From positions 27,907-91,906 of the forward strand of contig SFDT01000001.1 of NCBI GenBank assembly GCA_004558115.1: DNA of 64,000 nucleotides. The letters are read 5' to 3'. This document shows positions 24,921 through 32,570 of the stretch, piece after piece. The stretch's first letter is position 1; each line of letters opens with the position of its first letter. A model generated the notes under the pieces. That model searched no databases. It saw only the letters and a list, made by a program, of their open reading frames with translations, and was not told the DNA's origin. The DNA comes from Clostridiales bacterium (GTDB taxonomy: Bacteria > Bacillota > Clostridia > Oscillospirales > Oscillospiraceae). The translations under genes and the position numbers were made by a program.

Positions 24921-25007
24921 ACCGGCACCGTCCTTTCGGGTATAGTATGGCGTTTCGTGAGAAAAATACCCCTACCCTTGGTATTATCGAATTAGGAGGA
25001 ATTGATC

Positions 25008-25622
25008 GTGTCCGTGGAACTGACTGACAGCGAGACCTTGAAAAACCTCATGCGGGCGTTTGCTGGCGAGAGCCAGGCCCGCAACCGCTATACCTTTGCC
25101 GCCTCTTTATGCAAACAGCAGAGCCTGCCCGTTCTGGAAGCGGTGTTTCAATTCACCGCCAACCAGGAAAAGGAACACGCCGAGATCTTTTACAACCACA
25201 TGAAGCCGGCGGCCGGCCGCACTGTCTCCGTAGACGGCGGCTATCCCGTGGACCTGGCGGCCAGCGCCCTCCAGCTGCTGCGCCGGGCCCAGCACAATGA
25301 ATATGAGGAGTTCGACCCGGTATACCCCGCCTTTGCCGAAACGGCCCGGTCGGAGGGCTTCCCGGAGATCGCCGCCTCCTTCCAGCGCATCGCCGCCATT
25401 GAACAGACCCACGGAAACCGCTTTGGCTATTTGGCGGACTTGCTGGAGCGGGAGAAGCTGTTTGTGTCCGATGCCGCCTGCGGCTGGATGTGCCTGAACT
25501 GCGGCCACATCCACCAGGGCACGGAGGCGCCGAAGCTCTGCCCCGTGTGCCAGCATCAGCAGGGCTATTTCATTCGCCTGGAGCTGGCTCCCTGGGGCGG
25601 CGCGGCGGTTTTGGGGAGGTGA
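25008..25622 (+). CDS. rubrerythrin family protein
   Basis: A 204-residue non-haem iron protein of peroxide defence in anaerobes. The four-helix diiron part shows the ligand motifs ESQARNRY, EKEH and EQTHGNRF. The C-terminal rubredoxin-like domain holds CLNCGH...CPVCQ. GTG at 25008 follows AGGAGGA at 7 nt; TTG 25002 is too close to the ribosome site. It would pass electrons from a reductase to H2O2. It is followed after 5 bp by a small gene and sits opposite a TrxB-like reductase. Confidence 0.92.
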   Translation: MSVELTDSETLKNLMRAFAGESQARNRYTFAASLCKQQSLPVLEAVFQFTANQEKEHAEIFYNHMKPAAGRTVSVDGGYPVDLAASALQLLRRAQHNEYEEFDPVYPAFAETARSEGFPEIAASFQRIAAIEQTHGNRFGYLADLLEREKLFVSDAACGWMCLNCGHIHQGTEAPKLCPVCQHQQGYFIRLELAPWGGAAVLGR

Positions 25623-25627
25623 GCGCC

Positions 25628-25783
25628 ATGGCTTACGTGGACCCTAAGCTGCGGCCCCGGCTGGAGAGCCTCTCCCCGGAGCTGCGGACCGCCATTCTGG
25701 CCCGGAACGTGCCTCTGCGCACCCTGCGGGACCTCATCGGCGTGCTGGAGGAGCTGGTCACAGAGGCTGAAGCCACGCCATAG
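25628..25783 (+). CDS. small conserved-looking hypothetical protein
   Basis: A 51-residue protein starting 5 bp after the rubrerythrin stop, with GGGGAGG as ribosome site, hence co-transcribed. It is charged and helical (LRPRLESLSPELRTAILARN, then LRDLIGVLEELV) with no cysteines or membrane segment. I do not recognise a family. Its position suggests an accessory role near rubrerythrin, but nothing in the sequence proves it. Confidence 0.6.
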   Translation: MAYVDPKLRPRLESLSPELRTAILARNVPLRTLRDLIGVLEELVTEAEATP

Positions 25784-25788
25784 GCGGG

Positions 25789-25822
25789 AAAGGAGGGCGG
25801 ATATCCGCCCTCCTTTCTTTTG
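25789..25822 (+). terminator. terminator of the rubrerythrin operon
   Basis: Perfect 10-bp stem 25791-25800 / 25805-25814, ATAT loop, T-rich end. Confidence 0.9.
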
Positions 25823-25952
25823 AATATTCATTTTTATATTCATTTCTATTCTTCGTGCGCATGGTAAAGTTGCACATTTATCCCTCGGAATTCCTTGGCT
25901 TTTTAGGTATTCATTTGACAGCTTCACCAATTTTTGCCAAATAAATATTCAT
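25819..25952 (+). promoter_or_regulatory. cluster of ATTCAT motifs (possible ArgR-type operator region)
   Basis: ATTCAT occurs four times between the rubrerythrin terminator and the promoter of the amino acid transporter: two in quick succession at about 25825 and 25837, then near 25910 and 25947. The first lies inside a TGAATATTCA palindrome. ArgR boxes in Firmicutes contain TGAAT/ATTCA half sites. This is a candidate only. Confidence 0.35.
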
Positions 25953-25968
25953 TTTTGATGAAAAAGTA

Positions 25969-25997
25969 TTGACATTCCATATGCAACGTGGTAAGGT
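25969..25997 (+). promoter_or_regulatory. promoter of the amino acid ABC transporter operon
   Basis: TTGACA (25969-25974), 17-bp spacer, TAAGGT (25992-25997). The -10 box is poor, which may imply activation. Confidence 0.5.
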
Positions 25998-26086
25998 TAG
26001 GCATGTTCCAAGGGAAGACCGCTTCCCCCTGTATCACCGATTCTCCCGCCATGCGGGAAAAACATTTTGGAAGAGGATGAACGATC

Positions 26087-26977
26087 ATGAAAAAACTGTT
26101 TGCGTTGTTGCTGACGCTGGCAATGGTCCTGTCTCTGGCCGCCTGCGGCAGCAAGAAGGAAGAAGCCCCTGCCGAGACTCCCGCCGAGACCCCTGCCGAA
26201 GAGCCTGCCGAAGCCACGATCACCACTGTGACTGAGGGCAAGCTGACCGTGGCCACCAGCCCCGACTTCGCTCCCTATGAGTTCTACGCCATCGGCGAGG
26301 ACGGCACCCCCACCCTGGCGGGCTTCGACATGGCCCTGGCCCAGTACATCGCCGATTATATCGGCCTGGAGCTGGAAGTCATCCCCATGGATTTTGACGG
26401 CGTGTTGACCGAGCTGGCCACCAAGACCGTGGACCTGGGCTTGGCCGGTCTGTCCCCCGACCCCAAGCGTGCCGACGCCATGGACTTCTCTGACCTCTAT
26501 TACAAGGGCGGCCAGTCCTTCGTCTGTGTGAAGGGCAATGCCGACAAGTTCACCTCTCTGGAGGACACCAATACCCCCGAGTATTCCATCGGCGCCCAGA
26601 CCGGCTCCATCCAGATGGACCTGGCCAATGAGAATTCCCCCGACGCCGACATCATCGCCCTGCCCAAGGTCACCGACCTGATCTCCGAGCTGCTGACCGG
26701 CAAGCTGGACGGCGCTTACATTGAGACCGACGTGGCCAAGAGCTATCAGAAGAACTATCCCGAGCTGGAGATCGTCCTGGATGTCCCCTATGACAGCGAG
26801 GGCTCCGCCGTTGGCGTGAGCAAGGGCAACGAGGCGCTGCTGGCCGCCGTCAACGAGGCCGTGGCCGCCGCTCTGTCCGACGGCAGCATGGAGACCTTTG
26901 TGGCCGAGGCCAACGAGCTGGCTTCCGGCGAGAAGTACGAGGGCCTGCTGGACGCCGACGGCCAGGTGCAGCAGTAA
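26087..26977 (+). CDS. amino acid ABC transporter substrate-binding lipoprotein
   Basis: A 296-residue family-3 solute-binding protein for a polar amino acid. It has a lipoprotein signal with lipobox LAAC (Cys about 20), then an acidic low-complexity linker built of AETPAE repeats. The binding domain follows: LTVATSPDFAPYEFY, AGFDMALAQYIADYIGLELEVIPMDFD written here only as landmarks, and the late GSAVGVSKGNEALL. It matches Gln/Arg/Lys/cystine-type binding proteins; the exact ligand is not readable. First gene of an SBP-permease-ATPase operon. Confidence 0.92.
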   Translation: MKKLFALLLTLAMVLSLAACGSKKEEAPAETPAETPAEEPAEATITTVTEGKLTVATSPDFAPYEFYAIGEDGTPTLAGFDMALAQYIADYIGLELEVIPMDFDGVLTELATKTVDLGLAGLSPDPKRADAMDFSDLYYKGGQSFVCVKGNADKFTSLEDTNTPEYSIGAQTGSIQMDLANENSPDADIIALPKVTDLISELLTGKLDGAYIETDVAKSYQKNYPELEIVLDVPYDSEGSAVGVSKGNEALLAAVNEAVAAALSDGSMETFVAEANELASGEKYEGLLDADGQVQQ

Positions 26978-27000
26978 ACGAACCTGAAACAATGTCAAAT

Positions 27001-27033
27001 TCCTCCCCCCAATTTTGGGGGGAGGAATTGATG
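27001..27033 (+). terminator. intra-operon hairpin between binding protein and permease
   Basis: Perfect 10-bp stem 27001-27010 / 27017-27026 followed by AATTGATGTGTTTTT. Probably a partial terminator or RNA stabiliser that keeps binding-protein mRNA in excess. Confidence 0.6.
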
Positions 27034-27074
27034 TGTTTTTCGCGTGCCAGACTCTATTTTGAAAGGAGCCCCTC

Positions 27075-27860
27075 ATGGACCACTTTATCCAACTGTCGAA
27101 TTTTTCGAAAATCGTGCCCTACGCGCAAATGTTTGAGCAGGGCGTTGTGGTCACAATTTTGCTGTCCCTGTTCACGGTGCTCATCGGCTTTGTACTGGCT
27201 TTGGTGCTGGCTCTGATGCGGATGTCCAACGTCCGGCCTTTCCGCTCCCTGGGTCTGGACAAGGACGGCCACCTGCGGGACGGCGGCTTTTTGGTGACCC
27301 TCAGCAAATTCAATCCCCTCAGCTTCCTTGCCACCGCTTATGTGGAGATCCTGCGCTCCACCCCCGTGATCGTGCAGGTCATGATCATCTATTACGGCGT
27401 GTTCGGCATCATCGACCTGCCCCGCTTCACCGTGTTCGGCTTCATCAAATTTGAGCGCTTCTTCCCCGGCGTGGTAGCCCTGGGCATGAACTCCGGCGCG
27501 TACCTGTGCGAGATCATCCGCTCCGGCCTCCAGTCCGTGGACGGCGGCCAGACGGAGGCCGCCCGCTCCCTGGGCCTGACCCAGAAGCAGAACCTGCGGT
27601 TCATCATCCTGCCCCAGGCGGTGAAAAACATCCTGCCCGCCATCGCCAACGAGTTCGTGGTCATCATCAAGGAATCCGCCATTACATACACCATCGGCGT
27701 GCAGGACATCATGTCCGCCGTCCAGCAGGTGAAGGGCGCCACCTTTGTTATTATTGAGCCTTTGCTGGTGGCAACCGCCATCTACTTCTGCCTGTGCTTC
27801 CCCACCTCCAAGGTCATTGCCTATTTTGAAAGGAGAATGAGCCGTGGCGACAAGAGATAG
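27075..27860 (+). CDS. amino acid ABC transporter permease (HisM/GlnP-type)
   Basis: A 261-residue permease with about five membrane helices. EILRSTPVIVQVMIIYYGVFG is the expected periplasmic-side start of the core, and the EAA loop is EAARSLGLTQKQNLRFIILPQA. It also contains a short charged insertion after the first helix (DKDGHLRDGGF) that most family members lack. One permease gene implies a homodimer. It overlaps the ATPase gene by 17 bases. Confidence 0.92.
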   Translation: MDHFIQLSNFSKIVPYAQMFEQGVVVTILLSLFTVLIGFVLALVLALMRMSNVRPFRSLGLDKDGHLRDGGFLVTLSKFNPLSFLATAYVEILRSTPVIVQVMIIYYGVFGIIDLPRFTVFGFIKFERFFPGVVALGMNSGAYLCEIIRSGLQSVDGGQTEAARSLGLTQKQNLRFIILPQAVKNILPAIANEFVVIIKESAITYTIGVQDIMSAVQQVKGATFVIIEPLLVATAIYFCLCFPTSKVIAYFERRMSRGDKR

Positions 27861-28620
27861 TCTCATCCAGGTCACCGACCTGAAAAAATACTACAACAAG
27901 GGCGCCATCAAGGCTCTGGACGGCGTTTCGGTGAACATCGAGCGGGGCGACGTGATGGTGGTCATTGGCCCCTCCGGCTCCGGCAAGTCCACGTTCCTCC
28001 GCAGCCTGAACCTGCTGGAGGAGCCCACCGGCGGCTCCATCGTCTTTGACGGCGTGGATATTACCAAAAAGAAGGTTCCCAACGCCCAGGGCAAGCTGGT
28101 GAAGCTGGACATCGACCAGCACCGCCAGAAAATGGGCATGGTGTTCCAGCACTTCAACCTGTTCCCCCACATGACCATTCTGGACAACATGACCCTGGCC
28201 CCCATCCAGGTCAAGCATATGGACAAGGCCGCCGCCGAGGAAAAGGCCTTGGCCCTGCTGGACCGGGTTGGCCTGAAGGACCGCGCCGGCGCCTATCCCA
28301 TTCAGCTCTCCGGCGGCCAGAAGCAGCGTGTGGCCATCGTCCGGGCCCTGGCCATGGAGCCGGAGGTCATGCTGTTTGACGAGCCCACCTCCGCCCTGGA
28401 CCCCGAAATGGTGGGCGAGGTGCTGGAGGTCATGCGGCAGCTGGCCCAGGAGGGCATGACCATGGTGGTGGTCACCCACGAGATGGGCTTTGCCCGGGAA
28501 GTGGGCAACCGGGTGCTGTTCATGGCGGACGGCAAGCTGCTGGAGGAAGGCAGCCCCGCGGAGATCTTCGGCAGCCCCCAGCACCCCAGACTGAAAGATT
28601 TTTTGAGCAAGGTCCTCTAA
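27844..28620 (+). CDS. amino acid ABC transporter ATP-binding protein (GlnQ-type)
   Basis: A 258-residue ATPase. Walker A GPSGSGKST, signature LSGGQKQRVAI and Walker B VMLFDEPTSALDPE are intact. GTG at 27844 lies inside the permease 3' end, with AAAGGAG upstream. Forms the dimeric motor of the amino acid importer. A short insertion around residues 75-90 (KKKVPNAQGKLVKLD) lengthens the loop after Walker A compared with GlnQ. Confidence 0.93.
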   Translation: MATRDSLIQVTDLKKYYNKGAIKALDGVSVNIERGDVMVVIGPSGSGKSTFLRSLNLLEEPTGGSIVFDGVDITKKKVPNAQGKLVKLDIDQHRQKMGMVFQHFNLFPHMTILDNMTLAPIQVKHMDKAAAEEKALALLDRVGLKDRAGAYPIQLSGGQKQRVAIVRALAMEPEVMLFDEPTSALDPEMVGEVLEVMRQLAQEGMTMVVVTHEMGFAREVGNRVLFMADGKLLEEGSPAEIFGSPQHPRLKDFLSKVL

Positions 28621-28624
28621 CTCT

Positions 28625-28655
28625 CACGGGCACGCACATAAGTGCGTGCCCGTTT
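28625..28655 (+). terminator. hairpin between the ABC operon and the amidohydrolase gene
   Basis: Perfect 12-bp stem 28626-28637 / 28642-28653 with ATAA loop and a short T end. The downstream gene has its ribosome site right after it, so readthrough is likely. Confidence 0.6.
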
Positions 28656-28677
28656 CATCAGAAAGGAAGCGTTACGC

Positions 28678-30120
28678 ATGACGAACGAAAAGCAGGCGGC
28701 CATCGCCGCCGTGGAGGCCAAGGCCGCTTTGATCGCGGACGTGGCGGACAGCGTTTGGAGCTACGCGGAGCTGTCCCTCCAGGAGGAGAAGTCCGCCGCC
28801 AAGTATTGCGAGGTTTTGGCCCGGGAGGGCTTCACCGTGGAAGCGGGCATCTGCGGCATCCCCACCGCCTTTTCCGCCAGCTTCGGCAGCGGCCGGCCCG
28901 TCATCGGCATTTTGGCGGAATATGACGCATTGTCCGGCCTTTCCCAGAAGGCGGGGAGCCTGTGCCGGGAGGAGCTCGTTCCCGGCGGCTGCGGCCACGG
29001 CTGCGGCCACAACCTGCTGGGCGCCGGTGCCCTGGCCGCGGCGCTGGGCGTCAAGGCGTATCTGGAGCACACGGGCTGCCCCGGCACCGTGGTGCTGTAC
29101 GGCTGCCCCGGCGAGGAGGGCGGCGCCGCCAAGGCGTTCATGGCGCGGGAGAAGCTGTGGTACGGCCTGGACGCAGCCCTGACCTGGCACCCGGAGGACG
29201 TGAATGAAGTGGTCACCGGCTCCAGCAATTCCTGCATCCAGACCCAATACAAATTCACCGGCGTGGCGGCCCATGCCGCCGGGGACCCGGACCGGGGCCG
29301 CAGTGCCCTGGATGCGGTGGAGGTGATGAACATCGGTGTCCAGTTCCTGCGGGAGCACATGAGCGATAAGGCCCGCGTCCACTATGCCATCACCGACACC
29401 GGCGGCCGCAGCCCCAATGTGGTGCAGGCCCGGGCCAGCGTGCTGTACATGGTCCGTTCCAACCATGTGGCGGAGGCGGTGGAGCTGCAAAATCGGGTGG
29501 ATGACATCGCCCGGGGCGCGGCTCTCATCACCGGCACCACCTTTGAAAAGCAATTCATTGACGGCCTGGCGGACACTGTCCCCAACCATACACTGGAGAC
29601 CGTCCTGTACCACAACTTTGAAGCTCTGGGCGTTCCCGCCCACACGGCAGAGGAGCTGGATTACGCCGACGCCCTGGCAAAGACCTATCCCGGCAGCGAC
29701 GGTGTGCCCGGCATCGGCGCCCAGTATGACGAGGTGCTGGCGGACCGGGTGCGGCAGCTGCGGGCCGAGGCCGGTCACGCCATGAATGATTTCCTGGCGC
29801 CTCTGTACCAGGGCCCGGCCTTCATGCCCGGCTCCACCGATGTGGGCGATGTCAGCTGGCAGACCCCCACGGGCCAGATCCATGTGGCGGCCTGGCCCAA
29901 CGGCAGCCCCGGCCACAGCTGGCAGAACGTGTCCTGCGGCGCCACGGAGCTGGGTCACAAGTCCGCTGTCCACGCGGGCAAGGTGCTGGCAGCCGCCGCC
30001 ATTGACCTGCTGACGGACCCGTCCCTGCTGGAGGCCGCCAGAGCGGAGTTCCAAAAGCAGACAGCCGCCGGCTATATCTGCCCCATTCCCGCCGACGCGG
30101 TGCCCGTGGTGCCGGACTGA
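28678..30120 (+). CDS. M20 family amidohydrolase (AbgB-like)
   Basis: A 480-residue zinc-dependent peptidase/amidohydrolase. It shows EYDALSGLSQKAG and GGCGHGCGHNLLGAG, the metal-binding stretch of the p-aminobenzoyl-glutamate hydrolase B (AbgB) group, followed by the small dimerisation domain and the late GSTDVGDVSWQTPTGQ. ATG at 28678 has GAAAGGAAG upstream; the earlier in-frame ATG lies in the hairpin. It follows an amino acid importer, so it may cleave an imported N-acyl amino acid or amide; the substrate is inferred. Confidence 0.88.
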   Translation: MTNEKQAAIAAVEAKAALIADVADSVWSYAELSLQEEKSAAKYCEVLAREGFTVEAGICGIPTAFSASFGSGRPVIGILAEYDALSGLSQKAGSLCREELVPGGCGHGCGHNLLGAGALAAALGVKAYLEHTGCPGTVVLYGCPGEEGGAAKAFMAREKLWYGLDAALTWHPEDVNEVVTGSSNSCIQTQYKFTGVAAHAAGDPDRGRSALDAVEVMNIGVQFLREHMSDKARVHYAITDTGGRSPNVVQARASVLYMVRSNHVAEAVELQNRVDDIARGAALITGTTFEKQFIDGLADTVPNHTLETVLYHNFEALGVPAHTAEELDYADALAKTYPGSDGVPGIGAQYDEVLADRVRQLRAEAGHAMNDFLAPLYQGPAFMPGSTDVGDVSWQTPTGQIHVAAWPNGSPGHSWQNVSCGATELGHKSAVHAGKVLAAAAIDLLTDPSLLEAARAEFQKQTAAGYICPIPADAVPVVPD

Positions 30121-30140
30121 CCTGAAGCCCCCGCTTGTTC

Positions 30141-30169
30141 TGGACATTCCGAAGGGCAGATGCTACAAT
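30141..30169 (+). promoter_or_regulatory. promoter of the TIM-barrel isomerase gene
   Basis: TGGACA (30141-30146), 17-bp spacer, TACAAT (30164-30169). Confidence 0.6.
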
Positions 30170-30208
30170 GGGGAAAACGGGACCGGCCTGAAAACGGAGG
30201 AGATACAT

Positions 30209-31006
30209 ATGAAGTATTCGGTCAATATCGAAGTCATCTACAAGGAACTGCCCTTTGCGGAGCGTTTCGCCGCCGCCAAGCGGGACGGCTTCCACTACGT
30301 GGAGATCTGGGACTGGGATTCCAAGGGCTTGGAGGAACTGAAGGCCCTGTGCCGCCAATACGAGTTGGAGATCTCCTGCATGGGCGGCGACGGTCCCATC
30401 TCCCTGTGCGATCCCGCCCACGGGGAGGAATATCTGGCCTATCTCCGGCGTTCCCTGAAGGCCGCCCAGGATGTGGGCTGCAAGCTGCTGGCCGTCCACT
30501 CCAACGAGCTGCTGCCGGAGCCCAAGCAGTACGCGGCGGACCTGTTCCCCCAGTACAGCGACGCGGAGAAGTTCATGGCCATGTACCGCTCCCTGGCCGC
30601 CATCGCCCCGGAGGCGGAGGCAGCCGGCGTGACGCTGTGCCTGGAGGCTCTGAATGTGGAAACGGACCACCTGGGCAACTTCCTAAAGTACACCAAGGAC
30701 GCGGCGGAGATCGTGAGGATGGTGGATTCCCCCAATGTAAAGATCCTGTACGACGCCTACCATATGTACCTCAACGAGGGCAAGATCATCGAGACCCTGC
30801 GGAAATACCAATCCCTCATCGGCTGCATCCACATTGCCGACGCCCCCGGCCGGGGCGAGCCCGGCACCGGCTGCATCAACTACCGGGCGGTGCTCCAGGA
30901 CCTGTATGACCACGGCTACGACCAGATGATCGCCTTTGAGCTGTACCCCAAAAACGGCTCCGCCGCGGCTGTGGAGGCTATCAACGCCGTTCGGGCCGGA
31001 CTGTAA
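30209..31006 (+). CDS. hydroxypyruvate isomerase-like TIM-barrel protein
   Basis: A 265-residue sugar phosphate isomerase/epimerase (xylose isomerase-like TIM barrel). Metal-site landmarks are LCLEALNVETDHLGNF (Glu near 153), KILYDAYHMYLNEG and GCIHIADAPGRGEPGTG, the last two as in hydroxypyruvate isomerase Hyi. It could interconvert hydroxypyruvate and tartronate semialdehyde or act on another short sugar. ATG at 30209 follows GGAGGAG. It has its own promoter and terminator; no other glyoxylate-pathway gene is adjacent. Confidence 0.85.
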   Translation: MKYSVNIEVIYKELPFAERFAAAKRDGFHYVEIWDWDSKGLEELKALCRQYELEISCMGGDGPISLCDPAHGEEYLAYLRRSLKAAQDVGCKLLAVHSNELLPEPKQYAADLFPQYSDAEKFMAMYRSLAAIAPEAEAAGVTLCLEALNVETDHLGNFLKYTKDAAEIVRMVDSPNVKILYDAYHMYLNEGKIIETLRKYQSLIGCIHIADAPGRGEPGTGCINYRAVLQDLYDHGYDQMIAFELYPKNGSAAAVEAINAVRAGL

Positions 31007-31018
31007 TAGTGCGCCTGC

Positions 31019-31057
31019 ATGTCCCCGTGTCTCTGCCACGGGGACATTTTCATCATT
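31019..31057 (+). terminator. terminator of the isomerase gene
   Basis: ATGTCCCCGTG / CACGGGGACAT stem (31019-31029 / 31037-31047) followed by T-rich sequence. Confidence 0.8.
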
Positions 31058-31106
31058 TTTGCCAAAATATAACCAAAATATTTTTTAGGTAAAACAAAAA
31101 TTTTGT

Positions 31107-31135
31107 TTGAATTCATAGATGGATGTTGCTAGAAT
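31107..31135 (+). promoter_or_regulatory. promoter of the NCS2 permease gene
   Basis: TTGAAT (31107-31112), 17-bp spacer, TAGAAT (31130-31135) in AT-rich DNA. I see no purine riboswitch in the short leader. Confidence 0.6.
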
Positions 31136-31171
31136 AGTACTGTTGAAATTACCCGCAAGGAGGCTTCCGCC

Positions 31172-32530
31172 ATGAAAAACCCAGCGTCCCGCCAGGAACT
31201 GCTGTTTCAGTTTCGCGGCACTCCCCCCGTCGGTACATCGATTTCCCTGGCCTTGCAGCATCTGGTGGCCATGATCGTGGGCTGCGTCACGCCGCCCATC
31301 ATCATCGCCGGCGCCATCGGCCTTTCCCAGGCAGACCGGGTGCTTTTGATCCAGGCGTCTTTGGTCATGTCCGCCGTGTCTACCTTTTTGCAGCTTTTCC
31401 CCATCGGCAGGCGGTTCGGCTCCGGGCTGCCGGTGATCCTGGGCGTCAGCTTCGCCTATGTCCCCAGTATGCAGGCCATCGCCTCCTCCGGCGGCGGTGT
31501 CAGCGCCATCGCCGGCGCCATGCTGGTGGGCGGCGCGGTGGCCGTCATCGTGGGCATCTTCGTGAAAAAGATCCGCCTGCTGTTCCCGCCGGTCATCACC
31601 GGCACGGTGGTGTTCACCATCGGCTTGTCTTTGTATCCCACCGCCATCAATTATATGGCCGGCGGCACCGCCAACACCTATGAATCCGTGGTGGAGGTCC
31701 GGGGCCTGACGGAGGCCCTGGTATACGGCTCCTGGCAGAATTGGCTGGTGGCGGCCCTGACGCTGACGGCGGTCATGGTGCTCAACCACCACGGCAAGGG
31801 GATCTGCAAGCTGGCCTCCATTCTGCTGGGCATGGTCTTCGGCTACATTGTGGCGCTGCTGTTCGGTATGGTGAGCTTTGCGGACGTGGGCACCGCCGCC
31901 TGGTTCTCCCTGCCCCGCTTCCTGCATTTCGGCGTCACCTTTGACGCCGCCTCCTGCATCGCCATCGGATTGCTGTTCGCCATCAACTCCATCCAGGCCA
32001 TCGGCGACTTTACCGCCACCACCGTGGGCGGTATGGACCGGGACCCCACGGACCAGGAGCTCCAGGGCGGCATCATCGCCTACGGCGTCAGCAACATTCT
32101 GGCGGCCCTGTTCGGCGGCCTGCCCACTGCCACTTATTCGCAGAACGTCGGCATCGTCACCACCAACAAAGTGGTGAACCGGACGGTGTTCGCCTTTGCC
32201 GGCGGCTTTTTGCTGCTGGCGGGCGTGTCTCCCAAGTTCGCCGCGCTGCTGACCACCATTCCCCAGTGCGTGCTGGGCGGCGCCACCGTCACCGTGTTCT
32301 CCACCATCGCCATGACCGGCATGAAGCTCATCGCCTCCCAGGACCTGACGGCCCGGAACACCACCATCGTTGGCCTGTCCGCCGCGTTAGGCGTGGGCAT
32401 CTCCCAGGCCAGCGCCGCTTTGAGCCAGTTCCCGGCGGCGGTCACTATGATCTTCGGCAAGTCTCCTGTGGTCATCGCCACCCTGATGGCCGTGCTGCTG
32501 AATCTGATCCTCCCCAAAGAGAAATCGTAA
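31172..32530 (+). CDS. NCS2 family nucleobase:cation symporter (uracil/xanthine permease)
   Basis: A 452-residue transporter with 12-14 membrane helices. The NCS2 signature region is visible as NSIQAIGDFTATTVGG, followed by GGLPTATYSQNVGIV, which includes the conserved QNxG substrate-site motif. Substrate could be xanthine, uric acid or uracil. A second NCS2 permease in this window (54237-55625) shares the same motifs. Monocistronic. Confidence 0.9.
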   Translation: MKNPASRQELLFQFRGTPPVGTSISLALQHLVAMIVGCVTPPIIIAGAIGLSQADRVLLIQASLVMSAVSTFLQLFPIGRRFGSGLPVILGVSFAYVPSMQAIASSGGGVSAIAGAMLVGGAVAVIVGIFVKKIRLLFPPVITGTVVFTIGLSLYPTAINYMAGGTANTYESVVEVRGLTEALVYGSWQNWLVAALTLTAVMVLNHHGKGICKLASILLGMVFGYIVALLFGMVSFADVGTAAWFSLPRFLHFGVTFDAASCIAIGLLFAINSIQAIGDFTATTVGGMDRDPTDQELQGGIIAYGVSNILAALFGGLPTATYSQNVGIVTTNKVVNRTVFAFAGGFLLLAGVSPKFAALLTTIPQCVLGGATVTVFSTIAMTGMKLIASQDLTARNTTIVGLSAALGVGISQASAALSQFPAAVTMIFGKSPVVIATLMAVLLNLILPKEKS

Positions 32531-32570
32531 AAAAGCAAGCCGGAAGCAATGCTTCCGGCTTGCTTTTTTA
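32529..32570 (+). terminator. bidirectional terminator after the NCS2 permease
   Basis: Perfect 14-bp stem 32534-32547 / 32551-32564 with A and T flanks; also closes the MATE operon from the other side. Confidence 0.92.

Noticed and set aside
31060..31171. Purine riboswitch before the first NCS2 permease
   Set aside because: The leader is too short (about 30 nt after the predicted start) and lacks the conserved loops.
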